A stretch of DNA of 64,000 nucleotides from Flavobacterium aerium (GCF_030766725.1 NZ_JARQWR010000012.1:62001-126000), one strand, 5' to 3'; positions 27,307 through 37,153 are shown, numbered from the stretch's first letter. Notes: a model not told the origin generated them from the sequence alone. Program-made: numbers and translations.

Positions 27307-28023
27307 TTAAGGATTCGTAGACCAAATGCCACTATCTTTAATAAACACTCTACGGTTTAGTTTTAATTGTGCGATAATAAGTTCGGCAACATCTTCTGCT
27401 TGCATTACTTTATCCGGATTACCATCCGTCAATTTCAAATCCTTAGCCATATCCGTAGCTACAGTGCTTGGTGTTAAAGCAGTCACACGAATGTTATGCT
27501 TGCGAACTTCCTGCATTAAAGACTCTGTTAAACCTAATACAGCAAATTTACTAGCACTATAAGCACTGGTTAAAGCATTTCCTTTTAATCCTGCTGTAGA
27601 AGAAATATTGATGATATCACCTGTTTCTCTAGCAATCATATTTGGTAAAACGGCACGAGTAGCATAATATACACCCATAACATTTACTTGAATAATACGT
27701 TCCCAGTCCTTCGGCTCTAATTCAAGAAATTTACCAAAAGAAGCAATTCCCGCACTATTAATTAAGATATCAATAGTTTTGAATTCAGTTTCTACTTTTG
27801 CAACAGCTGCGTTCACAGAGTCGATATCAGAGATGTCCGCTGTAACAACTAATGTTTTTACATTGAAAGCTTTAATCTCTTGCGCTAATTTCTCTAAATC
27901 TGCGGTGGTGCGGGCTAATAATGCCACGTTTACACCTTCTTGGGCTAATGCAATTGCAACAGCCTTACCGATACCTTTTCCAGCACCAGTAATAAGGGCA
28001 TTTTTCCCTTGTAATGATTCCAT
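27307..28023 (-). CDS. Short-chain dehydrogenase/reductase (FabG-like)
   Basis: A 238-aa Rossmann-fold oxidoreductase. Cofactor-binding TGAGKGIG, the NSAG motif, catalytic serine in ISST and YSASK with the Tyr and Lys are all present. It resembles 3-oxoacyl-ACP reductases, but this superfamily is too diverse to fix the substrate. It lies 54 nt downstream of a small GNAT gene on the same strand. Confidence 0.88.
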   Translation of the reverse strand: MESLQGKNALITGAGKGIGKAVAIALAQEGVNVALLARTTADLEKLAQEIKAFNVKTLVVTADISDIDSVNAAVAKVETEFKTIDILINSAGIASFGKFLELEPKDWERIIQVNVMGVYYATRAVLPNMIARETGDIINISSTAGLKGNALTSAYSASKFAVLGLTESLMQEVRKHNIRVTALTPSTVATDMAKDLKLTDGNPDKVMQAEDVAELIIAQLKLNRRVFIKDSGIWSTNP

Positions 28024-28077
28024 AAATGTGTTTTTAATAAAATTTAATCTGCTTAAAACATAAAAGCAAAACGGTTA

Positions 28078-28362
28078 TTAGATTCGAATACCAGGAGGTA
28101 ATAAATCTCTATATACTGGGTTTTTTCTGAAAAACTGTGCAATTTTCGGGTGAATAGGAACTACCTTTAATTTGCGCTCTTCAGCGATAATCATAATGTT
28201 TTTTAGAAACTCATTGATTATTTCATCATTTTCAAAATGATCAGGAAGATTAATTCGGGTTAAAAATATTTTTCTTTCCTGAAAAGAATATTCAATGGTG
28301 ATTAGTTGGCCTTCAACTAAAATTTCAAATTGTCTTGAGAATTCATTGTCTTTAATTTCCAT
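28078..28362 (-). CDS. Small GNAT-like N-acetyltransferase
   Basis: A 94-aa protein of the minimal GNAT type (YjdJ/GNAT_2-like). The helix EFLKNIMIIAEERKLKVVPIHP followed by IAQFFRKNPVYRDLL is the typical C-terminal signature. The usual acetyl-CoA loop is poorly conserved, as in others of this short group. Substrate unknown. Confidence 0.75.
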   Translation of the reverse strand: MEIKDNEFSRQFEILVEGQLITIEYSFQERKIFLTRINLPDHFENDEIINEFLKNIMIIAEERKLKVVPIHPKIAQFFRKNPVYRDLLPPGIRI

Positions 28363-28861
28363 AATTGTGAATAGTCTGTTGTGGTATTATCAGTTGGGTA
28401 TTTGGAAATACTACTAATCGCTGCTAAAGTCGAGTTACCTTAGAAACAGATATTTTCAAAGGAAAGATCAATGCTTGTGGTAATAACGATAGCATTGTAA
28501 TAAAAAGACTCTTTTTCTGAAAATGCTGAATTTTTTTTGGAAACGACTATAACACCATTTAGAATATGTTCCAAGGTTTGGTTATAGGGTGTAATTTAAT
28601 TACAAAGGTATTGAATTGAGTGTCAATATCAAACGGTTTTAGGGTATATCTTATGAAGTAAAGGGAATTTTATGATACTTGTTCAATATAATATGAGATT
28701 TTATAGGGTAGAGCAATGGAGAAATCAATTTTGGAAATTATAATTTATCGTTAATTTAAAATCAGCAAAGAATGAAACTTGGATAATAATTCTAATTTTA
28801 TACAGAAAATCATAAATAATGATTTTGAAATTTTTTTTCAGCCGCTTTAATAAAGAAATAG
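28363..28861. other. Long intergenic region between divergent genes
   Basis: About 500 nt of AT-rich DNA. The only signal I support is a consensus promoter on the minus strand at 28603-28633, which would give the GNAT gene a leader of about 230 nt. A 23-codon frame inside this leader has no recognisable product and is not called. No tRNA or hairpin terminator was seen. Confidence 0.5.
28603..28633 (-). promoter_or_regulatory. Bacteroidota-type promoter for GNAT/SDR operon
   Basis: On the minus strand TTTG (28633-28630) is followed after 19 nt by TACCTTTG (28610-28603), an excellent match. Transcription would begin near 28596, leaving an unusually long untranslated leader. Confidence 0.65.
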
Positions 28862-29527
28862 ATGAGTAAAATACCGGTTTACTTTATGCCAGGATTAGCC
28901 GCTAGTCCTTTGATATTTGAAAGAATACAACTGCCCGAAGACACTTTCGAGATATTTTTATTAGAATGGGCCGTTCCTTTGGACCATGAAACACTCCCAG
29001 AATATGCTGCTCGCATGGTCAAAAATATAAAACACGAAAACCCTGTATTGGTTGGTGTTTCTTTTGGTGGAATACTAGTGCAGGAGATTGCTAAAATAAT
29101 TTTGGTAAGGAAATTGATAATTATATCCAGTGTTAAAACCAATTTGGAGTTTCCACGCCGAATGAAAATTGCAAAAACAACCAAGGCCTATAAGTTAGTT
29201 CCAACAGGATTGATGCAAGATATTGAAAAGTTAGGGAAATATGCTTTTGGAGATAATAAGATTACACAACGGTTAAAATTATATGAATTGTACCTTTCTG
29301 TACGCAATAAAAAATATTTGGATTGGGCGATAGAACAAGTAATTTTGTGGGATCGAACAGTTGCAGATGAAAGAGTGATTCACATTCATGGAGACCTTGA
29401 CGATGTGTTCCCAATAAAGTACATAAAGAGCTGTGTAACAGTAAAAGGAGGAACACATGTTATGATTTTGAATAAGTATAAGTGGATAAATAAAAATTTG
29501 CCACAAATTATTTTAGAAGAACAGTAA
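28862..29527 (+). CDS. Alpha/beta hydrolase
   Basis: A 221-aa hydrolase. The nucleophile elbow is GVSFGG, the acid is in HGDLDDVFP and the histidine in GGTHVMI. YFMPGLAAS supplies the oxyanion-hole region. Without a signal peptide it should be cytosolic. Substrate unknown. It precedes the lytic transglycosylase gene by 52 nt on the same strand. Confidence 0.85.
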   Translation: MSKIPVYFMPGLAASPLIFERIQLPEDTFEIFLLEWAVPLDHETLPEYAARMVKNIKHENPVLVGVSFGGILVQEIAKIILVRKLIIISSVKTNLEFPRRMKIAKTTKAYKLVPTGLMQDIEKLGKYAFGDNKITQRLKLYELYLSVRNKKYLDWAIEQVILWDRTVADERVIHIHGDLDDVFPIKYIKSCVTVKGGTHVMILNKYKWINKNLPQIILEEQ

Positions 29528-29579
29528 TTGTTTTTTGATTTTTTGTAGCTTTAAAAAAGAAAAATTAAGAGTATAACGT

Positions 29580-30470
29580 ATGAATTGGATTAAGAAAACA
29601 GGAGTAGTATTGTCCGTAGTGGTTGTGAGTGGAGTTTTAATTCATGCGACATCTAGTGGTAATCTGAATGAAAATAAAGGTACAACAATGAATTATTTCC
29701 CAAAGTCAGTTGATTTTGCAGGAGAGAAAGCACCTTTGGAAATTTCAGATGTGAAAGAACGATTTGATAGAGAACTATTGGTAAATGCAAATTGGCATTC
29801 CAATACAATTCTAACGTTAAAAAGAGCAAACAGAGCTTTTCCTGTTATTGAACCTATTTTGAAAAGATACGGTGTGCCAGATGATTTCAAATATTTGGCA
29901 GTGATTGAAAGCGGACTTGTAAATGTGGTTTCTTCTGCAGGTGCAAAAGGAGTATGGCAATTTATGCCCGATACTGCCAAAGAAAAAGGAATGGAAGTAA
30001 ATGATGAGGTTGACGAACGTTACCACTTGGAGAAATCTACAGAAGCGGCTTGTAAATATTTATTGGCAGCCAAAAATAAATTTGGATCATGGACTCTCGC
30101 AGCAGCATCATACAATGGTGGTATGGGTGGCGTAAACAAACAAATTGATATTCAGAAAGTAGATAATTACTACGATTTGTTATTGACAGAAGAAACATCA
30201 CGTTATGTATTCAGAATTTTAGCTGTAAAAGAAATCATGAAAAACCCAACAGTTTATGGGTATAATTTGACGCCAGACGAATTGTATGAAAATTTACCGG
30301 TTAAGAAAGTAGAAGTTGATTCAACAGTAACCGATTGGGCAAGTTTTGCAAAAGATCAAGGGATTAATTATAAAATATTAAAAATCCATAACCCTTGGTT
30401 GCGTGATAAAAAACTAACAAATCCATTGAAGAAGAAATATATCTTAGATATCCCATTGAAAGGATACTAG
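29580..30470 (+). CDS. Membrane-anchored lytic transglycosylase (SLT domain)
   Basis: A 296-aa protein with an N-terminal signal or anchor helix (about 6-25). The SLT domain has the catalytic glutamate in AVIESGL, then the GVWQFMP and AAASYNGG motifs in family order. It cuts the glycan strand of peptidoglycan, forming 1,6-anhydro-MurNAc ends. The C-terminal 60 residues (NYKILKIHNPWL and beyond) may be a worn LysM-like unit. MltD-like but shorter. Confidence 0.9.
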   Translation: MNWIKKTGVVLSVVVVSGVLIHATSSGNLNENKGTTMNYFPKSVDFAGEKAPLEISDVKERFDRELLVNANWHSNTILTLKRANRAFPVIEPILKRYGVPDDFKYLAVIESGLVNVVSSAGAKGVWQFMPDTAKEKGMEVNDEVDERYHLEKSTEAACKYLLAAKNKFGSWTLAAASYNGGMGGVNKQIDIQKVDNYYDLLLTEETSRYVFRILAVKEIMKNPTVYGYNLTPDELYENLPVKKVEVDSTVTDWASFAKDQGINYKILKIHNPWLRDKKLTNPLKKKYILDIPLKGY

Positions 30471-30489
30471 AAGTATGAAGTGAATAAAC

Positions 30490-30524
30490 AAAAAAGGCTG
30501 TCTAAATTTTAGACAGCCTTTTTT
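30490..30524 (+). terminator. Rho-independent terminator (bidirectional)
   Basis: A-run, stem AGGCTGTCTAAA / TTTAGACAGCCT, then T run; between converging genes. Confidence 0.88.
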
Positions 30525-30544
30525 ACTATAGAATAGAAAACAAC

Positions 30545-31060
30545 TTAGATTTTTTTCATCTGTTGTTTCATTTGTTGAATCTGTTCTTTCAACATATTTT
30601 GTTTGTCCAGCTTCTTCGCTTCATTTAAGAGCGTTGTAGCCTCCATCTTTCTTCTTCGGGTCATTGCTATACCCGCAAGGTTTAATTTTGCTAAGGCTAA
30701 GTCCTGATCCATATTTAAGCCTAATTCAATTGCTTTCTTGAAATATTTTTCAGCTTGCGTTAAATTAGTTTGAGAAATCATTAAACCGTGTAGGTAATTA
30801 AAATAACCTTGTTGTTTACGTACTAAAGCAGTTTCAGGATTTTTGATGAAACTTAACCATTTTTGAGCGCCAGGAAAGTCCTGTTTTCTTAATTTTAAGA
30901 ACGCAAGTAGTATAAATTCGTTTTTAAAGTAAAGAAAAATGAATACTGTAGAAAAAAGTAATAAGAAAATTCCATTTCCAATATTTCCTTCTGTGAATTG
31001 CCAAATACCTGTAATGATAATCAATCCCGCTAAAATGAGCTTAATATTTCTATGATACAT
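30545..31060 (-). CDS. TPR-containing membrane protein
   Basis: A 171-aa protein with two N-terminal transmembrane helices (about 7-24 and 29-45), then TPR-like helices: YLHGLMISQTNLTQAEKYFKK is a classic TPR, and a second LAKLNLAGIAMTRRRKMEATTLL follows. It ends in a charged helix. It probably holds a cytosolic protein-interaction platform at the membrane. A TATCTTTG -7 box lies at 31091-31084 on the minus strand. Confidence 0.75.
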   Translation of the reverse strand: MYHRNIKLILAGLIIITGIWQFTEGNIGNGIFLLLFSTVFIFLYFKNEFILLAFLKLRKQDFPGAQKWLSFIKNPETALVRKQQGYFNYLHGLMISQTNLTQAEKYFKKAIELGLNMDQDLALAKLNLAGIAMTRRRKMEATTLLNEAKKLDKQNMLKEQIQQMKQQMKKI

Positions 31061-31124
31061 AGTTAGTTTTTTATATGAATTTGCAAAGATAATAAAATCA
31101 AATAAAAATATTTTTATAAAACCG

Positions 31125-31155
31125 TTTGTAAGAGAAAAAAGTCTTTGTATATTTG
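31125..31155 (+). promoter_or_regulatory. Bacteroidota housekeeping promoter of rpmH
   Basis: TTTG (31125-31128), 19-nt spacer, TATATTTG (31148-31155): a full consensus match. Transcription start near 31162, about 62 nt upstream of rpmH. Confidence 0.82.
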
Positions 31156-31223
31156 CACCGCACTTTTAGAAACCTATATGATGTGCAAAATTAATTCAGT
31201 TACAGCGATAAAAGATAAATAAA

Positions 31224-31382
31224 ATGAAAAGAACGTTTCAACCATCAAAGAGAAAAAGAAGAAATAAGCACGGTTTCATGGACAGAATGGCTTCAGCTAA
31301 TGGCAGAAAAGTGCTTGCTCGTAGAAGAGCTAAAGGAAGACACAAATTGACTGTATCTTGTGAACCAAGACATAAAAAATAA
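31224..31382 (+). CDS. rpmH: 50S ribosomal protein L34
   Basis: A 52-aa, very basic protein that begins [18 protein letters not shown] and contains [13 protein letters not shown], the universally conserved L34 signature. It is a single gene between a consensus promoter and a terminator. Its length is normal with a short flavobacterial tail (CEPRHKK). Confidence 0.97.
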   Translation: MKRTFQPSKRKRRNKHGFMDRMASANGRKVLARRRAKGRHKLTVSCEPRHKK

Positions 31383-31400
31383 TGTTTTTTATTAAGCATA

Positions 31401-31438
31401 AAAAGAGGTGTTACTTATTTTAGTAACGCCTTTTTTTA
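31401..31438 (+). terminator. Rho-independent terminator after rpmH
   Basis: Stem AGGTGTTACT (31405-31414) / AGTAACGCCT (31422-31431) with one G-T pair, followed by seven T. Confidence 0.85.
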
Positions 31439-31481
31439 TATCTTTTTTAGAATAATATAATTTAACTACAATACTACAACA

Positions 31482-34334
31482 ATGCCAAAAGACAATTCAA
31501 TTAAATCGGTTTTAATAATAGGCTCAGGACCAATCGTTATCGGACAAGCTTGTGAATTTGATTATGCAGGTTCACAATCCGCTCGCTCGCTAAGAGAAGA
31601 AGGAATTGAAGTGATTTTGATCAATTCAAATCCTGCAACGATTATGACGGATCCTTCAATGGCTGACCATGTTTATTTAAAACCGCTTACCACTAAATCT
31701 ATAATTGAGATCTTAAAACAACATCCAAATATTGATGCTGTACTACCTACAATGGGAGGACAAACAGCTTTAAATTTATGTTTGGAAGCAGATGAAAAAG
31801 GGATTTGGGCAGATTTCAATGTACGATTAATTGGAGTGGATATTAATGCTATTAATATCACCGAAGATAGAGAGCAGTTTAAACAACTTCTTGAAAAAAT
31901 TGGTATTCCAGCAGCACCGGCAAAAACAGCAACTTCATTTCTAAAAGGAAAAGAAATTGCACAAGAGTTCGGTTTTCCGTTGGTAATACGTCCTTCTTTT
32001 ACCCTTGGAGGTACAGGAGCAGCATTTGTTCATAAAAAAGAAGATTTCGACGATTTATTAACGCGTGGTCTTGAAGCTTCACCAATACATGAAGTTTTAA
32101 TTGACAAAGCTCTATTAGGTTGGAAAGAATACGAATTAGAATTACTGAGAGATAAGAACGATAACGTAGTTATTATCTGTTCTATTGAAAATATGGACCC
32201 AATGGGAATCCATACCGGAGATTCTATTACAGTAGCACCAGCAATGACTCTATCCGACACGACATTCCAAAAAATGCGTGATATGGCAATCTTGATGATG
32301 CGTAGCATCGGAAACTTTTCCGGTGGATGTAACGTACAGTTTGCTGTAAGTCCAGATGATAAAGAAGATATCGTAGCGATTGAAATCAATCCTCGTGTAT
32401 CTCGTTCTTCTGCCTTAGCGTCAAAAGCAACAGGTTATCCAATTGCAAAAATTGCTTCTAAGTTAGCATTAGGATATACTTTAGATGAATTACAAAATCA
32501 AATTACAAAATCTACGTCAGCTTTATTTGAGCCAACATTAGACTATGTAATTGTAAAAATACCACGTTGGAATTTTGATAAATTCGAAGGTTCAGACAGA
32601 ACTTTAGGTTTACAAATGAAATCAGTAGGTGAGGTGATGGGAATTGGACGTTCTTTCCAAGAAGCTTTACACAAAGCAACTCAATCATTAGAGATTAAAC
32701 GTAATGGTTTAGGAGCTGATGGAAAAGGATATTCAAACTATGAGCAAATCATTGAAAAACTAACGTATGCAAGTTGGGATCGTGTATTTGTGATTTACGA
32801 TGCAATTCAAATGGGAATTCCATTGAGCCGTATCCATGAAATTACAAAAATTGATATGTGGTTTTTAAAGCAATACGAAGAATTATATGCTTTAGACAAA
32901 GAAATCTCTACTTATAAAATAGATACTTTACCACGTGAAATTCTTTTGGAAGCAAAACAAAAAGGTTTTGCCGACAGACAAATTGCACACATGGTAGGTT
33001 GTTTGGAGAGCCAAGTATATAACAGACGTGAAGAATTAAAAATCAAACGTGTTTATAAATTAGTTGATACTTGTGCTGCCGAATTTAAAGCAAAAACACC
33101 ATACTACTACTCAACTTTTGAAGCTGAAATTGAAAAAGCAAATGGAGAACGTTATGTAGATAATGAAAGTGTTGTAACCGATAAAAAGAAAATCGTTGTA
33201 CTAGGTTCTGGGCCAAACCGAATTGGACAAGGAATCGAGTTTGATTATTCTTGTGTACACGGTGTATTGGCAGCAGCAGAATGTGGATATGAAACCATCA
33301 TGATTAACTGTAATCCTGAAACTGTTTCTACCGATTTTGATACCGCTGATAAATTATACTTTGAACCTGTTTTCTGGGAGCATATCTACGATATTATCCA
33401 ACATGAGAAACCAGAAGGTGTAATTGTTCAATTAGGAGGACAAACAGCTTTAAAATTAGCAGAAAAACTAGAACGTTACGGGATAAAAATCATCGGAACA
33501 AGTTTTGATGCATTAGATTTAGCAGAAGATAGAGGAAGATTTTCGGATTTATTAACAGAGTTAAAAATTCCTTTCCCACAATTCGGAATTGCTGAAACTG
33601 CCGATGAAGCTTCGGCTTTAGCAGATAAATTAGATTTCCCATTATTAGTAAGACCATCCTATGTATTAGGAGGTCAAGGGATGAAAATTGTCATCAATAA
33701 GCAAGAATTAGAAGAACACGTAGTAGATTTATTACGTAAGATTCCAAATAATAAATTATTACTGGATCATTACCTTGATGGGGCCATTGAAGCAGAAGCA
33801 GATGCAATCTGTGATGGTGAAAATGTATACATCATCGGAATCATGGAGCATATTGAGCCTTGTGGAGTACACTCTGGTGATAGTAATGCGACATTACCTC
33901 CGTTTAACTTAGGAGAATTTGTAATGCAACAAATCAAAGATCATACGCATAAAATTGCTTTGGCTTTGAGAACCGTTGGATTAATCAACATTCAGTTTGC
34001 GATCAAAGATGATACAGTGTACATCATTGAAGCGAATCCTAGAGCTTCCCGTACGGTACCATTTATTGCAAAAGCATACGGTGAACCTTATGTGAACTAT
34101 GCGACAAAAGTAATGTTAGGACACAACAAAGTAACCGACTTTACTTTTAATCCACAGTTAAAAGGATTTGCAATCAAGCAACCCGTTTTCTCTTTCAATA
34201 AATTCCCAAATGTGAATAAAAAACTTGGACCAGAGATGAAGAGTACTGGAGAAAGTATCTTGTTCATTGATGACTTGAAAGATGATCAGTTCTACGAATT
34301 ATATTCTAGAAGAAAAATGTACTTGAGTAAATAA
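31482..34334 (+). CDS. carB: Carbamoyl-phosphate synthase large subunit, short form
   Basis: A 950-aa enzyme making carbamoyl phosphate from bicarbonate, ammonia and two ATP, for arginine and pyrimidine synthesis. Both synthetase halves are complete: each opens with a GSGP motif (GSGPIVIGQACEFDY and GSGPNRIGQGIEFDY) and each has an ATP-grasp domain (RPSFTLGG and RPSYVLGG). The chain ends where the allosteric (MGS-like) domain of E. coli CarB (1073 aa) would begin, so that regulatory domain is missing. The small subunit gene is not in this window. Confidence 0.95.
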   Translation: MPKDNSIKSVLIIGSGPIVIGQACEFDYAGSQSARSLREEGIEVILINSNPATIMTDPSMADHVYLKPLTTKSIIEILKQHPNIDAVLPTMGGQTALNLCLEADEKGIWADFNVRLIGVDINAINITEDREQFKQLLEKIGIPAAPAKTATSFLKGKEIAQEFGFPLVIRPSFTLGGTGAAFVHKKEDFDDLLTRGLEASPIHEVLIDKALLGWKEYELELLRDKNDNVVIICSIENMDPMGIHTGDSITVAPAMTLSDTTFQKMRDMAILMMRSIGNFSGGCNVQFAVSPDDKEDIVAIEINPRVSRSSALASKATGYPIAKIASKLALGYTLDELQNQITKSTSALFEPTLDYVIVKIPRWNFDKFEGSDRTLGLQMKSVGEVMGIGRSFQEALHKATQSLEIKRNGLGADGKGYSNYEQIIEKLTYASWDRVFVIYDAIQMGIPLSRIHEITKIDMWFLKQYEELYALDKEISTYKIDTLPREILLEAKQKGFADRQIAHMVGCLESQVYNRREELKIKRVYKLVDTCAAEFKAKTPYYYSTFEAEIEKANGERYVDNESVVTDKKKIVVLGSGPNRIGQGIEFDYSCVHGVLAAAECGYETIMINCNPETVSTDFDTADKLYFEPVFWEHIYDIIQHEKPEGVIVQLGGQTALKLAEKLERYGIKIIGTSFDALDLAEDRGRFSDLLTELKIPFPQFGIAETADEASALADKLDFPLLVRPSYVLGGQGMKIVINKQELEEHVVDLLRKIPNNKLLLDHYLDGAIEAEADAICDGENVYIIGIMEHIEPCGVHSGDSNATLPPFNLGEFVMQQIKDHTHKIALALRTVGLINIQFAIKDDTVYIIEANPRASRTVPFIAKAYGEPYVNYATKVMLGHNKVTDFTFNPQLKGFAIKQPVFSFNKFPNVNKKLGPEMKSTGESILFIDDLKDDQFYELYSRRKMYLSK

Positions 34335-34350
34335 TCTCAATACTTATATA

Positions 34351-34380
34351 AAAAAAGACTGCTTTATAGCAGTCTTTTTT
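34351..34380 (+). terminator. Rho-independent terminator after carB
   Basis: AAAAAAGACTGCT - TTAT - AGCAGTCTTTTTT, a perfect stem and T run; works in both directions. Confidence 0.9.
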
Positions 34381-34391
34381 GTTTTGTAGAA

Positions 34392-35357
34392 TTATTGAAA
34401 AGGTTTTATTTTTTTTAGAACCTTCAATTTAAACTCTTCTGTGAAAGCAAAACTGTTTTCAGTGGGGATAATTTGTTTCTTTTCGATTCTTTTATTGAAC
34501 CAAGCTTGACTGAATTCTGGAGCAAAAAATTCCCCAGAAACAATTGGGGCCGAATCGTATATTCTATTCTGAATTTCTAAATAATCTTCAATTTTTGGGA
34601 TCGGATACATATTGGTGTACAGCAAGAAATGTAAATCGTATAACAAGACAGAACGTTTATCCGAATAAAGGGCAAAATATCCTTTTTTAATCAGTATTTC
34701 TGAGCATAAATTTCGGATGATGCGTTCCATTTTAGGATGCTCTGTGTATTGTTCACAAAGTGATTCTACTAAAGGTGTGAAGGAACTATAAAGCACTATT
34801 TGTTGAGCTAATTCGTAATCCTCATCAGCCGTATCAAAATCATCTTCTGGAATAAGACCACGAATGAAAGCTTCAAAATTTTCGGCAAGAAAAGTAATTT
34901 TGTAATCATTCTCCTGGTCTACGTGAACTACTTGTGGCTCACCATTCTTTCCATATTTTCTATAATCAAGTAATATCATATCATGTCCAGCCGAAGGACA
35001 ATCACAAATATAAACCCCATAGTCTGGATATTCCCATTGCTCAATCCAGAATCGGCTACCATGTACACCACCTAATGAATAAGTCTTTGTTTTACCTATT
35101 CCTGAAATTCCACAGATGGCAATATGATCTTCTGCCCATGAAGTGGATTCCTCGGTAGGGAAAGAGGTACTAACAGGTATACCGCCATTGTGCATTTTCA
35201 TCAATTCGATATAAGATGCTGGAAGTTTATAACCCAGTTCTTTTTCGATGGAAGCAATCATTTCATCAGTGGGTGCTTCTTCAAGATATTCATTTAAAGC
35301 ATAACTATTGTCATCCCAAAATTCTGAAAAGTCGAAATCTTTAAAATATGTGCTCAT
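34392..35357 (-). CDS. SMI1/KNR4 (SUKH) family protein
   Basis: A 321-aa protein whose N-terminal half is a SUKH domain: EKELGYKLPASYIELMKMHNGG is its signature helix and loop, and later YPDYGVYICDCPSAGHDMILLDY is typical of the fold. The C-terminal 150 residues are helical, without an assignment. SUKH proteins often give immunity to polymorphic toxins, but no toxin gene lies next to this one. Confidence 0.8.
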   Translation of the reverse strand: MSTYFKDFDFSEFWDDNSYALNEYLEEAPTDEMIASIEKELGYKLPASYIELMKMHNGGIPVSTSFPTEESTSWAEDHIAICGISGIGKTKTYSLGGVHGSRFWIEQWEYPDYGVYICDCPSAGHDMILLDYRKYGKNGEPQVVHVDQENDYKITFLAENFEAFIRGLIPEDDFDTADEDYELAQQIVLYSSFTPLVESLCEQYTEHPKMERIIRNLCSEILIKKGYFALYSDKRSVLLYDLHFLLYTNMYPIPKIEDYLEIQNRIYDSAPIVSGEFFAPEFSQAWFNKRIEKKQIIPTENSFAFTEEFKLKVLKKIKPFQ

Positions 35358-35584
35358 TGATAAGGTGATGTTGTTTTTTATAAATAATTGAATTTTAGTG
35401 CTATGTTGTGTTTTTTTTAAATACTGATATTAAAGAAAAGTATGTTCTTTAAATATAATGAAAAATTGAAATCATCAGAAAATTTAAAAGAATAATATTA
35501 ATTTATTATTCTTCACAACTTAAAAATGGGCTTTATTTTTCAAAGATTATTTTGCTTAATTTGCAGTATACTAATCTACTGTAC

Positions 35585-36559
35585 ATGGCATTATTACGCA
35601 AAATAAATTTAAGAGCAAAAAAAGAACTGGATACTGGTTTTGGAGTTAATGCATCAAATTATGGAGGTCGTTTTGTCAATAAAGATGGTAAATCGAATAT
35701 TGAGAAAAGAGGTGGAGCATTTCTAAATCGAATCAGTTGGTACCATACTATGCTAGAATTACCGACATGGAAGTTTTTAGGATTGATTTTTACTTTTTAT
35801 ATTTTAGTAAATTTCATTTTTGCGTGTATTTATTATGCCATAGGAATAGAATATCTGGATGGAATAAATACAGCCAATACGATATGGGCGAAATTTGGAG
35901 GTGCTTATTTTTTTAGTGCACAAACCTTTACAACTGTAGGATATGGACATATAAGTCCTGTAGGTTTTTTGGCAAGTGCTGTGTCCGCTGCAGAAGCATT
36001 GACAGGGTTATTGTCATTTGCCATTGCAACAGGTTTATTTTATGGACGATTTAGTAGACCAGTGGCGTATGTGAAGTTTTCACATCATGCCGTTATTGCA
36101 CCCTATAAAGAAGGTACAGCCTTGATGATCCGTATTGTTCCTTATAAAAATACAACACTTACCGATGCTGAGGTTAAAATTACTTTAGGAATGAGTCTTG
36201 AGGAGAATGGAAAAGTAACCAACAATTTCTATCAGTTGAATTTGGAATTAGCTAAGATAAATGCCTTATCACTGAGTTGGACCTTAGTACATCCGATTAC
36301 GGAGGACAGTCCGATTTATAATTTTACAGCAGATGATTTCACGAATATACGCGGTGAAATTTTGGTTTTCCTGAAAACTTTTGACGATATGTTTAGTAAC
36401 ACTGTAGCCGCCCGAAGTTCTTATACATTTAAAGAAATTAAATATGGAGCGAAGTTTGCCCCAATGTATGAACGCAATGAGAAGAATACAAAAACAGTAT
36501 TACACATCGATCAATTGGATGATATTATTGCTGTTGATCTGGATATAAAAAACCCGTAA
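35585..36559 (+). CDS. KirBac-type inward-rectifier potassium channel
   Basis: A 324-aa channel subunit. The ATG at 35585 (MALLRKINLRAK) is preferred to an upstream TTG. An amphipathic slide helix is followed by an outer helix (FLGLIFTFYILVNFIF), the pore helix and selectivity filter TTVGYGH, and an inner helix. The C-terminal half is the cytosolic immunoglobulin-like Kir domain (RPVAYVKFSHHAVIAP). It would form potassium-selective tetramers in the cytoplasmic membrane. Confidence 0.9.
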   Translation: MALLRKINLRAKKELDTGFGVNASNYGGRFVNKDGKSNIEKRGGAFLNRISWYHTMLELPTWKFLGLIFTFYILVNFIFACIYYAIGIEYLDGINTANTIWAKFGGAYFFSAQTFTTVGYGHISPVGFLASAVSAAEALTGLLSFAIATGLFYGRFSRPVAYVKFSHHAVIAPYKEGTALMIRIVPYKNTTLTDAEVKITLGMSLEENGKVTNNFYQLNLELAKINALSLSWTLVHPITEDSPIYNFTADDFTNIRGEILVFLKTFDDMFSNTVAARSSYTFKEIKYGAKFAPMYERNEKNTKTVLHIDQLDDIIAVDLDIKNP

Positions 36560-36592
36560 ATCTGAAAAGAGATACGGGTTCTGTTTTTTTAT
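36548..36592 (+). terminator. Terminator overlapping the channel stop codon
   Basis: AACCCGTA (36550-36557) pairs with TACGGGTT (36573-36580), followed by CTGTTTTTTT. The left arm includes the last codons of the channel gene. Confidence 0.75.
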
Positions 36593-37149
36593 TTTGGAGA
36601 AGACTTCAATTCTACTTTTACCTTATAAGCAGCAAGCCCTTTGATGGCTTCTTCTGATGTGTGATCGAAGGTTTCTTCGTGGTGGTTTTTCTCTTTTTTG
36701 AGTGTAATACGTTTGATACAATTGTAAAAACGACGGATATCTTCAAAATTGGACAATACCAATAATGGTACTGTAACATTCTTTCCATCATTGTCTTTGG
36801 CAACCATAGTGAAATAAGAAGAGTTACAATGCTTTACTTTTCCTGTTTGAATATTTTCCGATTCTACTCGTATTCCTACTACCATAGAGGTATTCCCGAC
36901 ATAATTGATGGATGCTTTTAATGTTACCAATTCTCCTATTTCAATAGGATTTAGAAAATCTACAGTATCCACTGAAGCCGTAACACAATAGGTTCCGGAG
37001 TATTTTGAAGCACAAGCAAAAGCAATTTGATCCATTAAAGATAAAATATATCCACCATGAATTTTTCCACTGAAATTCGAATGAGAAGGAAGCATTAATT
37101 CCGAAATGGTGATGCGGGATGCGCGTACTGATTTGAATGATTTATCCAT
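36589..37149 (-). CDS. Acyl-CoA thioesterase, hotdog fold
   Basis: A 186-aa hotdog-fold protein. HSNFSGKIHGGYILSLMDQIAF and the motif D-FLNPIEIGE mark the YciA/ACOT group, which hydrolyses acyl-CoA in the cytosol. Family members normally have the aspartate seen in MDQIAF. The start is four bases after the preceding gene, so it is the third gene of a rmuC operon. Confidence 0.88.
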   Translation of the reverse strand: MDKSFKSVRASRITISELMLPSHSNFSGKIHGGYILSLMDQIAFACASKYSGTYCVTASVDTVDFLNPIEIGELVTLKASINYVGNTSMVVGIRVESENIQTGKVKHCNSSYFTMVAKDNDGKNVTVPLLVLSNFEDIRRFYNCIKRITLKKEKNHHEETFDHTSEEAIKGLAAYKVKVELKSSPK

Positions 37150-37153
37150 TAAT

